From: a bacterium
GTDB taxonomy: Bacteria; Spirochaetota; UBA4802; UBA5550
Length of the DNA: 7,752 nucleotides
Reading direction: 5' to 3'
Assembly: GCA_024224995.1 (NCBI GenBank)
Contig: JAAENB010000555.1
Span: 1 to 7,752, forward strand
Below, piece by piece: positions 6,539-7,752 of the stretch. Position numbers and translations under genes: made by a program. Under the pieces are notes generated by a model. That model made no database searches. It was not told the origin of the DNA and saw nothing but the letters and a program-made list of their open reading frames with translations. How positions within the stretch are numbered: position 1 is the first letter of the stretch; each line of letters opens with the position of its first letter.

Positions 6539-6634
6539 TGGGCAATATTCGGGAGAGAGCGGTTTTAATGCAAATTGTTTTTTTGTTTGGGAAAAAGTTT
6601 GTTTATTATTGACTCTAATATCACCAATTTTAGT

Positions 6635-6667
6635 CTGACATTCTACCGGTTCTGCCGGTTTTATAAA
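6635..6667 (+). promoter_or_regulatory. Candidate promoter with an inverted repeat in its spacer, upstream of the lipoprotein gene
   Basis: CTGACA at 6635-6640 matches the -35 consensus at five of six bases, and TATAAA at 6662-6667 matches the -10 at five of six. The spacer is 21 bases, longer than the ideal 17. Between them lies a perfect inverted repeat, ACCGG (6645-6649), loop TTCTG, CCGGT (6655-6659). A dyad inside an over-long spacer is the layout used by MerR-type regulators, but nothing else here points to one. TTTTAT at 6659-6664 (18-base spacer) is an alternative -10. The site lies about 30-60 bases before the lipoprotein ATG. Confidence 0.4.
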
Positions 6668-6695
6668 TAATTATTAGAAAAATAAGGAGATCAAT

Positions 6696-7352
6696 ATGAA
6701 AAGAAACTTAATTGGTGGTATTTCAGTGCTGGTGCTGGCTGTGATTTTTGCTGTTACCGTTGTAGGGTGTGAGGCTGGTCTGTCGGCCGGAGACAGTTCC
6801 AATGACAGTGGGGATGATAAGTTCAGTTTTTCCGGGATCTATTCCCGGTTGAACTCTATGGAAAACATGATTCAAAGCATGAACGTGATTATTAATACTC
6901 AGGCAGAAACAATTATTGCCCTTGAAACCAGCCTGGGGCAGAAAAGCGCTCCTGTGGGCACAATATTGGCCTGGCATAGAGACCTCGACTCTACACCGGA
7001 TCTGCCCGAAGGATGGAAGGAGTGCGACGGGACTCTTATTGACGATGCTGAAAGTGTTTATTACGGTAAAAATATTTATACTCCGGATTTGAATGGTGAA
7101 GCAAGATTCCTCAGAGGAGGAAGCTCTTCAGGAGATCCCCAGGATGGCCAGGTGGGAAGACACCTGCATAGTTTTACCAGCGGGCATACCGTTAATGGGA
7201 ACGACGGTTTCTATCAGCTGGATGCTGATGATGGTTCTTCATATAATGGTATTGTATCGACCTGGTATACCACCTATGCAGGGGGAAGTGAAACTGATTC
7301 CGAAACCCGGCCCGATAATATGTCGGTTGTGTGGATAATGAAGATTAAATAG
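6696..7352 (+). CDS. Lipoprotein with helical stalk and phage tail-collar-type C-terminal domain
   Basis: This is a predicted surface or periplasmic lipoprotein of 218 residues. Residues 1-25 are a lipoprotein signal: MKRN, a hydrophobic core, then the lipobox VVGC with C25 as the lipidated residue. A Ser/Asp/Gly-rich tether (26-46) follows. Residues about 48-80 are a probable coiled coil (RLNSMENMIQ and following, with Ile, Met and Leu at regular spacing). From about 86 the sequence resembles the phage tail-collar family: PVGTILAWH, LPEGWKECDGTLI, YTPDLNGEARFLRGG, HLHSF and the end ETRPDNMSVVWIMKIK. HxH (H156, H158) recalls the metal-binding HxH of trimeric phage fibre tips. A trimer is therefore likely by analogy. 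The ATG is set by AAGGAGA at 6684-6690. No other phage gene is visible nearby. The role could be adhesion or surface recognition; this is inference. Confidence 0.85.
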   Translation: MKRNLIGGISVLVLAVIFAVTVVGCEAGLSAGDSSNDSGDDKFSFSGIYSRLNSMENMIQSMNVIINTQAETIIALETSLGQKSAPVGTILAWHRDLDSTPDLPEGWKECDGTLIDDAESVYYGKNIYTPDLNGEARFLRGGSSSGDPQDGQVGRHLHSFTSGHTVNGNDGFYQLDADDGSSYNGIVSTWYTTYAGGSETDSETRPDNMSVVWIMKIK

Positions 7353-7373
7353 CGGGGATGCTTCCAGGCCCGC
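7352..7373 (+). other. Inverted repeat just after the lipoprotein gene
   Basis: GCGGG (7352-7356, beginning in the stop codon) can pair with CCCGC (7369-7373) around a 12-base loop. No T-run follows, so it is at best a weak or Rho-linked 3' structure. Confidence 0.3.
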
Positions 7374-7406
7374 GCATAAGCAAAAAGAGTTTCTTGAGAG
7401 TGCTGA

Positions 7407-7445
7407 CCCGGCCCTTCGGCTCCGCTCAGGGACCGGATGGCCGGG
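7407..7445. repeat. GC-rich palindromic intergenic repeat
   Basis: CCCGGCC (7407-7413) and GGCCGGG (7439-7445) form a perfect 7-bp outer stem. Inside it, CCCT (7412-7415) can alternatively pair with AGGG (7428-7431). The core CCCTTCGGCTCCGCTCAGGG (7412-7431) resembles a short palindromic repeat that I recall as common between genes in many unrelated bacterial genomes. Function is unknown. Confidence 0.6.
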
Positions 7446-7500
7446 AAAAATACGGAAGAAACTGTTTATATAAATGGATCGGTTTCTGCCAGGGGATTTA

Positions 7501-7569
7501 GCATGGGGCTTTGCTCTGTCTCCCGGGGTTAAAAACCCCGGGCTACATGACTACACCCCTCCGGGGTGT
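7501..7569 (-). repeat. REP-like two-hairpin module, copy 1 (minus orientation)
   Basis: It has two perfect hairpins. The first is CCCGGGGTT (7522-7530), loop AAA, AACCCCGGG (7534-7542), with a 9-bp stem. The second is ACACCCC (7553-7559), loop TCC, GGGGTGT (7563-7569), with a 7-bp stem. Read on the minus strand, the order is the small hairpin, a 10-base gap, the larger GTAGCCCGGGGTTT hairpin, then a GACAGAGCA flank. The same order and flank occur in copy 2 at 7641-7697. No terminator-like T-run follows either hairpin. Confidence 0.75.
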
Positions 7570-7589
7570 TTCTGGTATGGGACCGAACC

Positions 7590-7600
7590 GCCCGCAGGGC
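7590..7600. repeat. Small hairpin between the two REP-like modules
   Basis: GCCC (7590-7593), loop GCA, GGGC (7597-7600) lies close to the symmetry axis of the inverted pair. It resembles the small hairpins of the modules but is shorter, so it may be a degenerate remnant. Confidence 0.4.
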
Positions 7601-7640
7601 ATTGATTGATCATTGGTTGAAGCTGACCCAAGACAGAATA

Positions 7641-7697
7641 GCCCCAGCGGGGCGACGTGTTGTAGCTCGGGGTTTCAACCCCGTGGACAGAGCATGG
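7641..7697 (+). repeat. REP-like two-hairpin module, copy 2 (plus orientation)
   Basis: GCCCC (7641-7645), loop AGC, GGGGC (7649-7653) is followed by a 14-base gap. Then CGGGGTT (7668-7674), loop TC, AACCCCG (7677-7683), and the GACAGAGCATGG flank (7686-7697). GTAGC immediately precedes the larger hairpin, with one intervening T, as in copy 1. The two copies are inverted relative to each other with their small hairpins facing inward, separated by about 71 bases. The hairpin centres are about 29 bases apart in both copies. Confidence 0.75.
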
Positions 7698-7752
7698 ACC
7701 CGGGATAACATCTTCCGAAACAAGCCCTGTTTAGATCTTAGTTTCTTGAGAG

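Larger units (their letters stand above)
7388..7752. repeat. Gene-free block bracketed by a 13-base direct repeat
   Basis: AGTTTCTTGAGAG occurs at 7388-7400 and again at 7740-7752, 352 bases apart. The second copy runs into the window edge, so the match may be longer. Everything between lacks a credible gene and holds several palindromes listed separately. The repeats could be the start points of tandem composite units or flank an inserted element; the window cannot decide. Confidence 0.6.

Noticed and set aside
7093..7338. 81-codon plus-strand frame within the lipoprotein gene
   Set aside because: It is a frame-shifted shadow of the tail-collar domain with no family features.
7501..7697. 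CRISPR array or attenuator-type terminators
   Set aside because: The repeats are inverted, only two copies exist, spacers are not of uniform size and no cas gene is near. The hairpins lack T-runs, so they are not intrinsic terminators.

Overview
The window reads like a chromosomal segment of a diderm bacterium, most likely a spirochaete. The basis is the gene order ssb–rpsR–(DUF2232-type membrane protein)–rplI–dnaB followed by an MlaE-type lipid transporter permease. A related set (rpsR, yybS/DUF2232, rplI, replicative helicase) occurs in Firmicutes, but MlaE points to a cell with an outer membrane. The taxon is an inference; no rRNA gene or other decisive marker is present.

Region 1 (1-4645, + strand) is a compact housekeeping operon for translation and replication. 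It holds the 3' part of ssb, then rpsR with a long low-complexity N-terminal extension, a DUF2232/YybS-like membrane protein, rplI with an Ala-rich tail, the replicative helicase dnaB, and mlaE. mlaE overlaps the end of dnaB and starts from a Shine-Dalgarno sequence inside dnaB. The upstream part (rpsF, operon promoter, first ssb codons) lies outside the window. A short hairpin followed by six T's covers the mlaE stop codon and may end or attenuate the operon.

Region 2 (4681-5430, + strand) is a methyltransferase of the protein-L-isoaspartate O-methyltransferase fold whose signature substrate-side residues are changed. It ends 15 bases from a convergent pair of minus-strand genes.

Region 3 (5446-6538, - strand) is a two-gene unit: a class I SAM-dependent methyltransferase, then a small membrane-anchored protein with two CxxC pairs.

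Region 4 (6539-7352) is a divergent promoter region with an inverted repeat placed between promoter-like elements, followed by a lipoprotein. This lipoprotein carries a short helical stalk and a C-terminal phage tail-collar-type domain, an unusual product to find tethered to a membrane.

Region 5 (7353-7752) has no gene and is dense in palindromes. Two copies of a two-hairpin module face away from each other around an axis near 7604, an arrangement like a bacterial interspersed mosaic element (paired REP sequences). A separate GC-rich palindromic repeat lies before them. A 13-base direct repeat (7388-7400 and 7740-7752) brackets the whole block, and its second copy ends exactly at the window edge.

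No tRNA, rRNA, CRISPR array or complete insertion sequence was seen. The least ordinary items are the tail-collar lipoprotein, the altered isoaspartyl methyltransferase and the inverted REP-like pair.
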